This document shows, one piece after another, positions 17,317-25,935 of a stretch of DNA of 64,000 nt (within the stretch, counting starts at the first letter, position 1; every line of letters begins with the position of its first letter). Origin of the DNA: Miltoncostaea sp050250915 (GTDB lineage: Bacteria; Actinomycetota; Thermoleophilia; Miltoncostaeales; Miltoncostaeaceae); NCBI GenBank assembly GCA_050250915.1, contig JBFWNT010000009.1, forward strand, positions 1-64,000, read 5' to 3'. Below the pieces are notes generated by a model. It was not told the DNA's origin. It saw only the letters and a list, made by a program, of their open reading frames with translations, and did no database searches. Both the position numbers and the translations under genes were made by a program.

Positions 17317-18698
17317 TGAAGATGTTCGTCGGCGCGCAGGTGCGCCGGGCCCGCGAGGAGCGCGGCCTGAGCCAGGCGGCGCTGGCCCGGCTGGTGGGGA
17401 TCTCCCCCAGCTACCTCAACCAGATCGAGCGCGACCAGCGGCCCCTGACGGTGCCGGTGCTGCTGCGGCTGAACGCGACGGTGGGGTTCGACGCGCACGC
17501 GTTCTCGGAGGACGAGGGGGCCCGCCTGGTCGCCGGACTGGACGCCGCGCTCACCGACCCCGCCGCGGGGCTGGAGGAGCCGGTTCCGGCGTCCGAGATC
17601 CGGGAGCTGGTGTCGGGCTTCCCGGCGCTGGCGCGGGCGGTGGTGGTGCTGCACCGGCGGGCCACGGACGCGCGGCGGCGGGCGGAGGAGATGGCGATCG
17701 GCCTGGGGGCGGCGTTGCCGGAGGGCGAGCGGCTGCCGGTGCTCCCCTACGACGAGGTCCTGGACTTCGTCTACGACAACCGCAACCACTTCCCGGCGCT
17801 CGACACCGCGGCCGAGGACCTCGACGCGGGCACCCTGGAGCGGCTGCTGGAGGAGCGGCACGGGGTGCGGGTGGCGGTGTCGGCCGACGCGGCCGACCGG
17901 CGCCGCTTCGACCGTGAGGCGCTGACGCTCCACCTGCCCCGCGGCCTGGACGGAGCCCGGCGGACGTTCCAGGTGGCGGTGCAGTGGTGCCTGCTGGAGC
18001 ACGCCGGCGAGCTCGACCGGCTCACGGCGGTGCCGGGCCTGTCGGGCGACGAGTCGCGGGCGCTCGCCCGGATCGGCCTGGCCAACTACTTCGCCGGGGC
18101 GGTGCTGCTGCCGTACGGGGCGTTCCTGGCCGAGGCGGAGGCCACCGGCTACGACGTGGGCCTGCTGTGCGACCGCTTCGCGGTGAGCATCGAGACGGTG
18201 TGCCACCGCCTCAGCACCATGCAGCGCCAGGGGGCGGAGGGCGTCCCGTTCTTCTTCGTCCGGGTGGACCGGGCGGGGAACATCTCGAAGCGCCACTCGG
18301 CCACCCACTTCCACTTCTCGCGGGTCGGGGGGACGTGCCCGCTGTGGAACGTCTACGAGGCGTTCTCCTCCCCCGGCCGCTTCGTCACGCAGGTCGCGGA
18401 GATGCCCGACGGCCGCCGCTACCTGTGGGTGGCCCGCACCATCGGCCGCCGGATCGGGGCGTACGGCCAGCCCGGGGTGCAGCACGCCGTGGCGCTGGGA
18501 TGCGACGTGCGCCACGCCACCCGCCTGGTGTACGCCCGCGGGCTGGCGGTGTCCGACCCGTCGATCGCCGTCCCCATCGGCCCCGGCTGCCGCCTGTGCG
18601 AGCGCGACGCCTGCCCCCAGCGGGCGTTCCCCCTGGTGGGGCGTGCGCTCCACATCGACGAGGACCGGAGCCGGAGCGAGCCCTACCCGGCCGCCTGA
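17316..18698 (+). CDS. prpR: PrpR/ScfR-type regulator of propionate metabolism (XRE HTH with IrrE-like and Fe-S cysteine domains)
   Basis: About 460 residues of the short-chain fatty acyl regulator family. It begins with an XRE helix-turn-helix (VGAQVRRAREERGLSQAALARLVGISPSYLNQIE), continues with the IrrE-like middle domain and ends with the conserved C-terminal domain. Four Cys are in the places that bind a [4Fe-4S] cluster in Mycobacterium tuberculosis PrpR: one in GGTCPLWNVY and three in CRLCERDAC. By homology it activates the divergent prpDBC operon in response to acyl-CoA. The start could be this ATG or the one six bases later; both overlap or abut an operator repeat, so the message may be leaderless and autorepressed. 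Confidence 0.9.
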   Translation: MKMFVGAQVRRAREERGLSQAALARLVGISPSYLNQIERDQRPLTVPVLLRLNATVGFDAHAFSEDEGARLVAGLDAALTDPAAGLEEPVPASEIRELVSGFPALARAVVVLHRRATDARRRAEEMAIGLGAALPEGERLPVLPYDEVLDFVYDNRNHFPALDTAAEDLDAGTLERLLEERHGVRVAVSADAADRRRFDREALTLHLPRGLDGARRTFQVAVQWCLLEHAGELDRLTAVPGLSGDESRALARIGLANYFAGAVLLPYGAFLAEAEATGYDVGLLCDRFAVSIETVCHRLSTMQRQGAEGVPFFFVRVDRAGNISKRHSATHFHFSRVGGTCPLWNVYEAFSSPGRFVTQVAEMPDGRRYLWVARTIGRRIGAYGQPGVQHAVALGCDVRHATRLVYARGLAVSDPSIAVPIGPGCRLCERDACPQRAFPLVGRALHIDEDRSRSEPYPAA

Positions 18699-18806
18699 CG
18701 GCTCGGGGCGCTGGCGGGCTGGTCCAATTGAACCCGCGCGTTCTCGATTGCACTCCGCGCTTGCAGCGGCCGCCGACCATTGCACCCCCTCAATGGGCGC
18801 GAGACG

Positions 18807-19688
18807 TCAGCCGGCCTCCGGGATGTCCATGGCGGCCAACCGGTCGCGGTCGGCGATGATGTCGATGGCGACGATGCGGCCGTCCACGACGGTGCAGCCC
18901 ATGAGCGACACCGGGCTCCCGTCCCGGCGGTACGCGACGACGCCGGCGGCGCCGTTGACCAGCACCTGGCGCCGCGCCAGGCCCTTGCCGAGGGTGCGCG
19001 ACCAGAAGAGCGCCTCGCCGGCCACCTCGGCGGCGCCCCGGAGCTGCCGCAGCCCGCCGGCCGTCTGGGCGCGGAGCACCACGTCCGGGTCGAGGACGGC
19101 CACGAGCCGCTCGAAGTCGCCGTCGCGGGAGGCGGCCATGAACGCCTCGACCACCTCCTGCTGGCGCGCCAGGTCGGGATCGGGGACGGGGGCGGCGCCC
19201 CGCACGCGGCGGCGGGCGCGGCTCGCGAGCTGGCGGGCCGCGGCGGGCGTGCGGTCGGTGATGGCGGCGATCTCGTCGAACGGCACCGCGAACATGTCGT
19301 GCAGCACGAAGCTCAGCCGCTCCGCCGGCGACAGGGTGTCGAGCACCACCAGCAGGGCGAGGCCCACCGAGTCGGCCAGCAGCGCCTCATGCTCCGGGTC
19401 GGTCCCGTCGACCGGGTCGACGATCGGCTCGGGGACGTGGTCGGCGAACGCCTCCTCCGGCCGCGCCCGCCGCGACCGGAGCGTGTTCAGGCAGATCCGC
19501 GCGGTGACGGTGGTGAGCCAGCCGCCCAGGTTCTCGACCTCGGCCGTGCCGGCGCGGGACACCCGGATCCACGTCTCCTGCACCGCGTCGTCGGCCTCGC
19601 TGAGGGAGCCGAGCATCCGGTAGGCGACGGACCGCAGGTGGGTGCGGTGGGCCTCGAAGGCGTCGGTGAGGGTCGCGGGGTCGGCCAT
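18807..19688 (-). CDS. ECF41/SigJ-like sigma factor with C-terminal SnoaL-like regulatory domain
   Basis: A 293-residue sigma factor. Region 2 (FEAHRTHLRSVAYRMLGSLSEADDAVQETWIRV) and region 4 (LSPAERLSFVLHDMFAVPFDEIAAITDRTPAAARQLASRARRR) are followed by an NTF2/SnoaL-like domain (about 180-293). In ECF41 proteins this fused domain controls activity, and the gene sits beside a carboxymuconolactone decarboxylase, oxidoreductase or epimerase gene; here a decarboxylase gene is divergent. The classic linker motif WLPEP appears only as VPEP, so assignment to group ECF41 in the strict sense needs a profile search. Confidence 0.87.
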   Translation of the reverse strand: MADPATLTDAFEAHRTHLRSVAYRMLGSLSEADDAVQETWIRVSRAGTAEVENLGGWLTTVTARICLNTLRSRRARPEEAFADHVPEPIVDPVDGTDPEHEALLADSVGLALLVVLDTLSPAERLSFVLHDMFAVPFDEIAAITDRTPAAARQLASRARRRVRGAAPVPDPDLARQQEVVEAFMAASRDGDFERLVAVLDPDVVLRAQTAGGLRQLRGAAEVAGEALFWSRTLGKGLARRQVLVNGAAGVVAYRRDGSPVSLMGCTVVDGRIVAIDIIADRDRLAAMDIPEAG

Positions 19689-19714
19689 GTCACATCTCCC
19701 GGTCGCGTGGCGTC
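19688..19714 (+). promoter_or_regulatory. ECF41-type promoter TGTCACA-N16-CGTC
   Basis: TGTCACA at 19688-19694 and CGTC at 19711-19714 are separated by exactly 16 bases, which is the published ECF41 promoter signature. It points at the carboxymuconolactone decarboxylase gene, whose ATG lies 50 bases downstream of the -10 element. The first base of the -35 element is also the first base pair of the sigma gene start codon on the other strand, so the promoter is embedded at the boundary of the two genes. Confidence 0.8.
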
Positions 19715-19763
19715 ACCCGGTCGACACGTTGCACACGGATTCTGTGACCGAAGGAGCTCACCG

Positions 19764-20234
19764 ATGGACACCGTGACCCTCGAGGCCCGCATCGAGAACC
19801 CCGCGTTCGCCGTCCCCGGCGCGATGGAGGCGCTGGGCGCCCTGTCGAAGGCCGTCCAGCGCGGCGGCATCCCGCCCCGCACCACCGAGCTGATGCACCT
19901 GCGCGCCAGCCAGATCAACGGCTGCGGCGTCTGCGCCGTCCACCACCCCCGGATCGCGCGGACGCTCGGCGAGACCGACGACCGCCTGTTCGCCGTGGCC
20001 TGCTGGCGCGACGCGCCGTACTTCGACCCGGCGGAGCGCGCGGCCCTGGCGCTCACCGAGGCCGTGACCCGCGTGGCCGACTCCTCCGACCCGGTCCCCG
20101 ACGAGGTGTGGGAGGAGGCGGCCCGCCACTACGACGAGACCCAGCTCGCGACGCTGGTGATGTCGATCGGCCTCATCAACCTGTGGAACCGCACGAACGT
20201 GGCGACGCGCCAGGTGGCCGGCGAGGGCTGGTAG
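19764..20234 (+). CDS. Carboxymuconolactone decarboxylase / AhpD-like protein
   Basis: A 156-residue AhpD-fold protein with the redox pair in the family context INGCGVCAVHHPRIARTLG (CxxC followed by HxxxA). Such proteins act as small alkylhydroperoxidase-like thiol enzymes or decarboxylases; the CxxC favours the peroxidase-like type. It is the expected partner of an ECF41 sigma factor and carries the matching promoter upstream, preceded by an AAGGAG ribosome site eight bases before the ATG. Confidence 0.88.
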   Translation: MDTVTLEARIENPAFAVPGAMEALGALSKAVQRGGIPPRTTELMHLRASQINGCGVCAVHHPRIARTLGETDDRLFAVACWRDAPYFDPAERAALALTEAVTRVADSSDPVPDEVWEEAARHYDETQLATLVMSIGLINLWNRTNVATRQVAGEGW

Positions 20235-20245
20235 CCCGGCCCCCG

Positions 20246-20512
20246 TCAGCCCCGCAGGTCGGCCGCGTAGACCCGCCGGGGGCGGACGGTCACCACGACC
20301 CTCCGCTCCCCCGGCCGGTCGTGCTCGGTGACGTCCTGCCCGTACTTGGCCCCCGCCCGCGCGGCGAAGGCCGTGTCGTCGTCGGGCGCGATCTCGGCGT
20401 CGCCGCTCAGCTCGAGGTACCGGAACGGCGACTGCGGGTCGACCGTCCCGAGCGTCGCGAACGGCGCGTCCAGGAGGTCGCGGTGGGACTCGGGGATCTC
20501 GTTGTTCGGCAT
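20246..20512 (-). CDS. PPOX-class flavin-binding family protein with internal deletion (88 aa)
   Basis: Both ends match F420-dependent PPOX proteins: IPESHRDLLDAPFATLGTV at the N-terminus and SPFRYLELSGDAEIAPDDD...RVVVTVRPRRVYAADL at the C-terminus. Full-length relatives have about 130-140 residues, with 40-45 residues of the split-barrel core between these parts. Here they are joined directly around residue 28 with the frame intact. The missing part carries much of the cofactor and dimer surface, so the product is probably inactive or altered. The ATG at 20510-20512 gives the usual N-terminus. It could be a decaying gene or an assembly collapse. Confidence 0.65.
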   Translation of the reverse strand: MPNNEIPESHRDLLDAPFATLGTVDPQSPFRYLELSGDAEIAPDDDTAFAARAGAKYGQDVTEHDRPGERRVVVTVRPRRVYAADLRG

Positions 20513-20561
20513 GGGCGTGAGGATAGGCGGGGCGATACGCGCCGCCCCGCCCGCACGCCGG

Positions 20562-21512
20562 TCAGCGTCGCTGCCGGACGGCGGCATCGGTCTCCTCCAT
20601 CACCAGGTCGGCGTTGATGTGGGCGCCGGCCAGGGCACCCTGCGCGGCGGCGGCGCCCACCTGGGCGGTCATGTCCGTCACGTTGCCGGCCACCCATACA
20701 CCCGGCACGGCGGTCTGGCCGGCCATCTCGGACGGGATCCGGTCGCCCACCCCCGACGGGTGCGGCTCGGCCTGCAGCCCCACCGCGGCCAGGACGTCCG
20801 CGCGGGCGACCATCCGCGGCGCGATGGCCAGGGCGTCCCGGGCGACCACCCGGCCGTCGGCCATCCGTACCCCCGTGAGCCGGTCGCCGGCCACCTCCAG
20901 GGCGGCCACCTCGCCCTCCTCCACCCGGATCCCGCGGGCGGCGAGCCTGCCGGCGTCCTCGTCGGACGGCGTGGTGCCGCCGGCGAAGAACGCGACGTCG
21001 TCGCTCAGCCCGCTGAACAGCAGCGCCTGGTGCACCGACATGGGGCCGCCCGCCAGGACGCCGATCGCCTGGTCGCGCACCTCCCAGCCGTGGCAGTAGG
21101 GGCAGTGGAGGACGTCGCGGCCCCAGCGTTCCCGGATCCCCGGGATGTCGGGCAGCGCATCGACCAGCCCCGTCGCCACCAGCAGGCGCCGGGCGCGGGT
21201 GGCGCGGCCGTCGGCCAGCGTGACGGTGAAGCCGTCGCCGTCGCGGGCGGCCGCCACGACCTCCCCCTCCACCACGTGGCCCCCGTAGCCGCGCACCTCC
21301 GCCCGCCCCCGCGCCAGCAGCTCGCCGGGCGGCACCCCGTCGTGGCCCAGCAGGCCGTGGACGCCCGCCGCAGGCGCGTTGCGCGGCGCCCCCGCGTCGA
21401 TCACCGCCACCGACCGCCGCACCCGGCCGAGCATCAGCGCCCCGCTCAGCCCCGCGGCGCCGCCGCCCACCACCACCACGTCGTACCCCGCCGCCAGCGC
21501 ATCGCTCATCAT
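20562..21512 (-). CDS. Thioredoxin-reductase-like FAD/NAD(P)H oxidoreductase
   Basis: A 316-residue two-dinucleotide-domain flavoprotein. FAD binding is shown by VVVVGGGAAGLSGALMLG, the redox pair by HCPYCHGWEVRDQ, and the final FAD segment by VPGVWVAGNVTDMTAQV. The second dinucleotide motif appears weakly as IGVLAGGPMSVHQALL, lacking the usual GGGxxA form. Substrate partner unknown; no thioredoxin gene is near. The ATG pair at 21507-21512 follows GGAGGT with good spacing. It is divergent from an XRE-cupin regulator across palindromic sites and is probably its target. Confidence 0.85.
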   Translation of the reverse strand: MMSDALAAGYDVVVVGGGAAGLSGALMLGRVRRSVAVIDAGAPRNAPAAGVHGLLGHDGVPPGELLARGRAEVRGYGGHVVEGEVVAAARDGDGFTVTLADGRATRARRLLVATGLVDALPDIPGIRERWGRDVLHCPYCHGWEVRDQAIGVLAGGPMSVHQALLFSGLSDDVAFFAGGTTPSDEDAGRLAARGIRVEEGEVAALEVAGDRLTGVRMADGRVVARDALAIAPRMVARADVLAAVGLQAEPHPSGVGDRIPSEMAGQTAVPGVWVAGNVTDMTAQVGAAAAQGALAGAHINADLVMEETDAAVRQRR

Positions 21513-21554
21513 CCGCACCTCCCGCGGCGATGATGCGCATCGGCGCCCCAGGTC

Positions 21555-21581
21555 GCAAACGTGATTTGCCGATCTGGCAAA
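21555..21581. promoter_or_regulatory. Operator-like overlapping palindromes GCAAA-N5-TTTGC and TTTGCC-N5-GGCAAA
   Basis: Three GCAAA half-sites alternate in orientation at about 11-base steps: GCAAA at 21555-21559, TTTGCC at 21565-21570 and GGCAAA at 21576-21581. Adjacent pairs form perfect inverted repeats with five-base spacers. The cluster ends eight bases before the GTG of the XRE-cupin gene and lies 43 bases from the start of the oxidoreductase gene, a typical place for an operator controlling both. Confidence 0.6.
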
Positions 21582-21589
21582 GTCCGTGC

Positions 21590-22171
21590 GTGGACGACGA
21601 CCTCGGACAGGCCCTCGGCGCCATCGGCCCCCGCCTGCGGGCGCTCCGACGGGAGCGCGGCACCACGCTGGCCGCGGTGGCCGCCGAGACGGGCATCTCG
21701 GTGAGCACGCTGTCGCGCCTGGAGTCGGGCGCGCGGCGGCCGACCCTGGAGCTGCTGCTCCCCCTGGCCCGCGCGTACGGCGTGACCCTGGACGAGCTGG
21801 TCGACGCCCCGCCCCCGGGCGACCCCCGGGTGGTGCTGCGGCCGGTGACCCGCTCCGGCATGACGGTGGTGCCGCTGACGCGCCGCTCCGGCGGGATCCA
21901 GGCGTACAAGCTCGTGTTCACGGCGGACCAGCGCGGCGACCCCGATCCGCGGACTCACGAGGGCTACGAGTGGCTGTACGTCCTCGACGGCCGCCTGCGG
22001 GTGGTGCTGGGCGACCGCGACCTGGTGCTCGGCCCCGGCGAGGCCGCCGAGTTCGACACGCGCGTCCCCCACTGGTTCGGCGCCGCCGGCGACGAGCCGG
22101 TCGAGGTGCTCAGCCTGTTCGGCCCTCAGGGCGAGCGGGCTCACCTGCGGGCGCGTCCGAAGGCGCGCTGA
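21590..22171 (+). CDS. XRE-family transcriptional regulator with cupin sensor domain
   Basis: A 193-residue regulator. The N-terminal HTH (about 8-65) reads LRALRRERGTTLAAVAAETGISVSTLSRLESGARRPTLE; the C-terminal cupin (about 115-180) has HEGYEWLYVLDGRLRVVLG and a later VPHWFGA segment. Family members repress or activate a neighbouring gene after binding a small ligand in the cupin pocket. The GTG start at 21590 is preferred because the upstream in-frame ATG would put the palindromic operator inside the coding sequence. The 3' end overlaps the convergent MFS gene by 62 bases. Confidence 0.85.
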   Translation: MDDDLGQALGAIGPRLRALRRERGTTLAAVAAETGISVSTLSRLESGARRPTLELLLPLARAYGVTLDELVDAPPPGDPRVVLRPVTRSGMTVVPLTRRSGGIQAYKLVFTADQRGDPDPRTHEGYEWLYVLDGRLRVVLGDRDLVLGPGEAAEFDTRVPHWFGAAGDEPVEVLSLFGPQGERAHLRARPKAR

Positions 22172-23726
22172 CCGCCGGCCGGGACGAGGGCAGGGAGAAC
22201 CAGGCCACCGCGGCCACGACCGCGGCCAGGACGGCGATGACGACGTAGGCGACCGTGGCGCCGCGGTCGAACGCGTCGCGGGCGGCGCCGGCGAGCGCGT
22301 CCCCGGCGGCGGGCGCCAGCCCGTCCGCGACCTCGAGCGCCCCCTGGATCGAGCCCTCGGCGCGCTGCGCGTCGCCCGCGCTGAGGCCCGCGAGGGCGTC
22401 GTCGACGTCGCGGGCGTAGACCCCGGCGAGGATCGAGCCGACGACGGCGACCCCCACCGAGGCGCCCACGAAGCGGCTCACGAAGTTGAGCGACGACCCG
22501 TCGCCGGCCTTCTCGGGGGGCAACGTGTTCATCACGACGGTGGACGGCGGGGCGATGAGCAGCGACAGCCCCGCGCCGAGCACGACGCTCCCGAGGAGGC
22601 TGACCCACAGGGGCCCGGGCGGCGACGCGGCCAGGATGGCCGCCGCCGCCGCGGTCACCACCAGGCCGGTCGCGATCGTGGCGCGCGGCCCGGTGCGCGC
22701 CAGGAACCGCTGGGCCCGCAGCGAGCAGACCCCGAAGACGGCCGCGAACGGCACGAACAGCAGCCCCACGGCCACGATCGACTCGCTCCGCACGTCCTGG
22801 AGGTACTGGGGGTTGATGAACAGGAACGACGTGAACAGGAGGTAGGCCAGGAAGAGGGTGACCGAGCCGGTCCTCACGGCGGGCCTGCCGAGGATCCGCA
22901 CGTCGAACAGGGGCGCGCGGGCGCGGAGCTCGCGGTGGACGAAGGCGGCGAGCGCGAGGGCGCCCACCGCCAGCGCCAGCAGCACCAGCGGTTGCGCCCA
23001 CCCCCGCCCGGGCCCCTCGATGATCCCGAACAGCAGCCCCGTGAGCCCGATCACCGAAAGCGCCGCGCCGATCAGGTCGAGCCGGGGCCAGCCGCCCGCC
23101 GGCGTGGGGGCCCGCGACTCGGGGATGGTGCGGAGCCCCACGATCACGCCCACGGCGATGATCGGGACGTTCACCAGGAACACGGACCCCCAGGCGAAGT
23201 GGTCGAGCAGGACGCCGCCGGCGATCGGTCCGATGGCGAGGCCCGCCGCCCCGAACACCACGAAGGTGCTGATGGGGCCGGCCCGCTCGGCGGGGGCGTA
23301 CATCGAGGCGATCAGGGCGAGCGCCGGCGCGGTCACGCCGGCCGCCCCCAGGCCCATGAGCGCCCGGGCCGCGATGAGGGCCGCCGTGTCGGGGCTCAGC
23401 GCCGCCGCGACGGACGCCAGCGCGAAGAGCACGTAGCTGAGCAGGAACACCCTGCGCCGGCCGTAGCGGTCGGCCAGGGCGCCGCCGAGCACGAGCGTGC
23501 CCGCCAGGACGATGTTGTAGGCGTCCACCGTCCACTGCAGCTCGTTGGTGGGCGCGTCCAGGTCGCGCGCGATGAACGGCAGCGCGACGTTGGTGATCGT
23601 CATGTCCAGGCCGGCGGTCAGCGCGCACAGGCACAGCACGGCGAGCGCCGTCGCCCGCCGGCGCGCGCCGATCCGCGGCACCGGCTCGTCCCGGTGGTGG
23701 TGGTGCAGCCGTCCGTGATCGTGCAC
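22110..23726 (-). CDS. MFS multidrug exporter, DHA2 (EmrB/QacA) family
   Basis: A 538-residue integral membrane protein with about 14 hydrophobic helices. The N-terminus is His-rich (HHHH), followed by TM1 with LDMTITNVALPFI, the motif A loop GALADRYGRRRVF after TM2 and the antiporter-type motif GAAGLAIGPIAGGVLLD in TM5. It should export drugs or toxic metabolites in exchange for protons. The final 20 codons overlap the XRE-cupin gene end to end. No TetR-like gene is adjacent; the XRE-cupin protein is a possible but unproven regulator. Confidence 0.9.
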   Translation of the reverse strand: MHDHGRLHHHHRDEPVPRIGARRRATALAVLCLCALTAGLDMTITNVALPFIARDLDAPTNELQWTVDAYNIVLAGTLVLGGALADRYGRRRVFLLSYVLFALASVAAALSPDTAALIAARALMGLGAAGVTAPALALIASMYAPAERAGPISTFVVFGAAGLAIGPIAGGVLLDHFAWGSVFLVNVPIIAVGVIVGLRTIPESRAPTPAGGWPRLDLIGAALSVIGLTGLLFGIIEGPGRGWAQPLVLLALAVGALALAAFVHRELRARAPLFDVRILGRPAVRTGSVTLFLAYLLFTSFLFINPQYLQDVRSESIVAVGLLFVPFAAVFGVCSLRAQRFLARTGPRATIATGLVVTAAAAAILAASPPGPLWVSLLGSVVLGAGLSLLIAPPSTVVMNTLPPEKAGDGSSLNFVSRFVGASVGVAVVGSILAGVYARDVDDALAGLSAGDAQRAEGSIQGALEVADGLAPAAGDALAGAARDAFDRGATVAYVVIAVLAAVVAAVAWFSLPSSRPAVSAPSDAPAGEPARPEGRTG

Positions 23727-23884
23727 CCGGCGACCCTCTCACGCGCGCCGGTGTCCGTGCCTGAGCAAGAAAGATGTGAGAGTTCTCACTTTCACAGGTG
23801 CGCCGGTCGTGAGGGGATGGCGGCACGGCACGGCGGGGGGTGAGAGGAGGCGACGTGGCGAGCGGAGACAGGCGGGGAGCGTCC

Positions 23885-25833
23885 ATGCGGAGCCTGCGAA
23901 CGGTGGCCATCGCCGGGGTCCTCGCGCTGGGCGCCGCGGGGGCCGCGCTGGCGGCCACCGTCGGGCTGCCGGGGAACGGCGCGCAGGTCAACGACGACAG
24001 GGCCGCCGGCATCGACCCGGCCCAGGACGCCGGTCTGTCGGACGTCGCCGGCGGTTCGCTCGCGGGCACGCAGCGCCTGCCGTGGGCGACCTTCGAGCAG
24101 CGCTCCGGGTCGGCGCAGCTCATCTTCGTGCGGGCGTTCAAGAACGGCGCGTGGGTCACGCAGGGCCCGGCCCTCAACATCGACCGGACCGTCGAGGCCG
24201 AGGCGCCCTCGATCGACTTCGCGGGCCCGCGCCGCACCGTCCCGTGGGACGCGTGGTACGAGCCGAGCGCGCCGCTGGGCGGCGCGAAGCAGATCTTCGC
24301 GAGCCGCTTCTGCGCGGGCGCGGGCGGGGCGTGCGCGGCGGCGAACACGTGGGTGCCGGAGGGCCAGAATCGCGGCTCGGGCATCCCGTCGCTCAACATC
24401 AACACGGACCGCGAGGCCGAGGACCCGGCCGTCGTCGGCGGCGCGGCCGTCGCCGGGGCCGACCCGGTGCCGTGGGTGGCGTGGGAGGAGCAGGACGGCA
24501 ACGTCTCGGGCTCCGGCGCGCGCGACCAGATCTTCGTCTCGAAGGGCGTGAAGCAGGCCGCGCCGGGTCAGCCGTGCACGGGGGCGAAGCCCTCGTCGGC
24601 CGCCAGCGTCGGCGTCTTCTGCTGGCAGCAGGTGGGCCTGGACCGGCTCGCGAAGAACGGCGGCTCGTCGGCGACCGGCGACCCGACCCTGAACATCGAC
24701 CCCAGCCGGAACGGGGTGGAGCCGGACGACTCCTTCACGGGCCCCGGCGACACCGTGCCGTGGGTCGTCTGGTACGAGAAGGACGCGAGCGCGATCGGCC
24801 TGCGCGGCAACGAGCAGGTCTTCGCGGCGAAGGCGGTGGCCGACCCGACCGCGGACGGCGGCTTCCACTGGCAGGCGGTCGGCAACGGCACCGCCGGCCA
24901 GGTGAACGTGCTCGACACGACGGGCGCCAAGGCCTTCGGGCCGTGCAGCGCCTCGGTCGCGGCCGAGGACGCCTGCTCGCTCAACGCGAGCGCGGCGGCC
25001 GACGCCGAGGACCCGCGGGGGTGGCCGCCGGCACGCTGACTCCGGGCCAGCCGACGGTGCCCTGGGTGGTCTGGTCGGAGGACGTCGGCGGGCGGCACGC
25101 GGTCTTCGTGTCGCGCCTCGTCGGCGGCAACCATTTCGAGCTGTTCAACGGCGGCCGGCCCGTCTCGCAGGCCGGCGTGGACGCCGCGACCCCGGACATC
25201 ACCTTCTTCGGGAACGTCCCCTACATCTCGTGGGTGGCGACCGTCGGCGGGCAGCAGGTCGGGTTCGTCGGCCACTTCGAGGGCACCGCGTTCGTCCTCG
25301 ACACGCCCGGCGGCATCGCACTCGTCGGCCGCCGGAGCGCGGCGGGCCTGATCGACGCCCGCGTCCCCATCTCGTCGAGCTGCGCGGCCGATCCCTTCAC
25401 GGGCGACGGCAGCGCCTGCCCCGGCGGGGCGCCCGACGCGCCGTTCGCGACCTTCACGACCGCCACGCACCCCCAGGCGCTGTTCGCCGAGGCCGTCGGG
25501 CCGTGCTCGCTGCTCAACGGCTGCGCCTGCACGGTGACGGTGTCCAACGGGCACGCCACGGTGCGCGGCCGGCTCAACCGGCGCAGCCCTGTCGGCATCC
25601 TGGTGCAGCGCATCACGGGGCGGCGGCGGGTCCACGGGCGCACGGTGCTGCGCCTGGAGACCGTGGGGCGGGTGCCCTTCGGCTCACACCACAAGGGCGC
25701 GCTGAACGTGCCCTGGAACCTGCGGGTCAACGGCCACCGGCTGCCCCCGGGCCGCTACCTGATCACGCTCCGGGCGCTGAAGGGCGCGAACCCGGTCGCC
25801 ACGGCGCGGCCGGTCCAGATCCGGATCCGCTGA
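23885..25833 (+). pseudogene. Secreted repeat protein interrupted by a frameshift at a G5 run
   Basis: Starting from ATG 23885, a signal peptide (RSLRTVAIAGVLALGAAGAALA) is followed by several ~100-residue repeats, each with a PWVxWxE strand and an LNI(D/N) turn, suggesting a beta-propeller or similar extracellular fold. The first frame stops at 25037-25039, but the repeat pattern continues at once in the +1 frame (TVPWVVWSEDVGG) up to 25833, ending in a domain with SSSCAADPF and a basic C-terminus. The break lies at GGGGG, 25017-25021. Restored length is about 649 residues. A sequencing error, a true mutation or phase variation would each explain it. No function is known. Confidence 0.75.
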
Positions 25834-25838
25834 CACAG

Positions 25839-25884
25839 CCGCGGTTCCGCGGTCCGGCCTCAGGGCCGGGCCGCGGGCCCGCGG
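25839..25884. terminator. Cluster of three GC palindromes
   Basis: Six bases after the end of the frameshifted gene lie three self-complementary elements in a row: CCGCGG-TT-CCGCGG (25839-25852), CCGGCC-TCAG-GGCCGG (25854-25869) and CCGCGGGCCCGCGG (25871-25884). They could act together as a transcription terminator without a U-tract, as is common in GC-rich Actinobacteria, or as protein binding sites upstream of the channel gene at 25936. Confidence 0.45.
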
Positions 25885-25935
25885 ATGCTCCACGCGGCGA
25901 TACCGGCGGGCGGGCCCGGACATGAAGGTTCCCTC

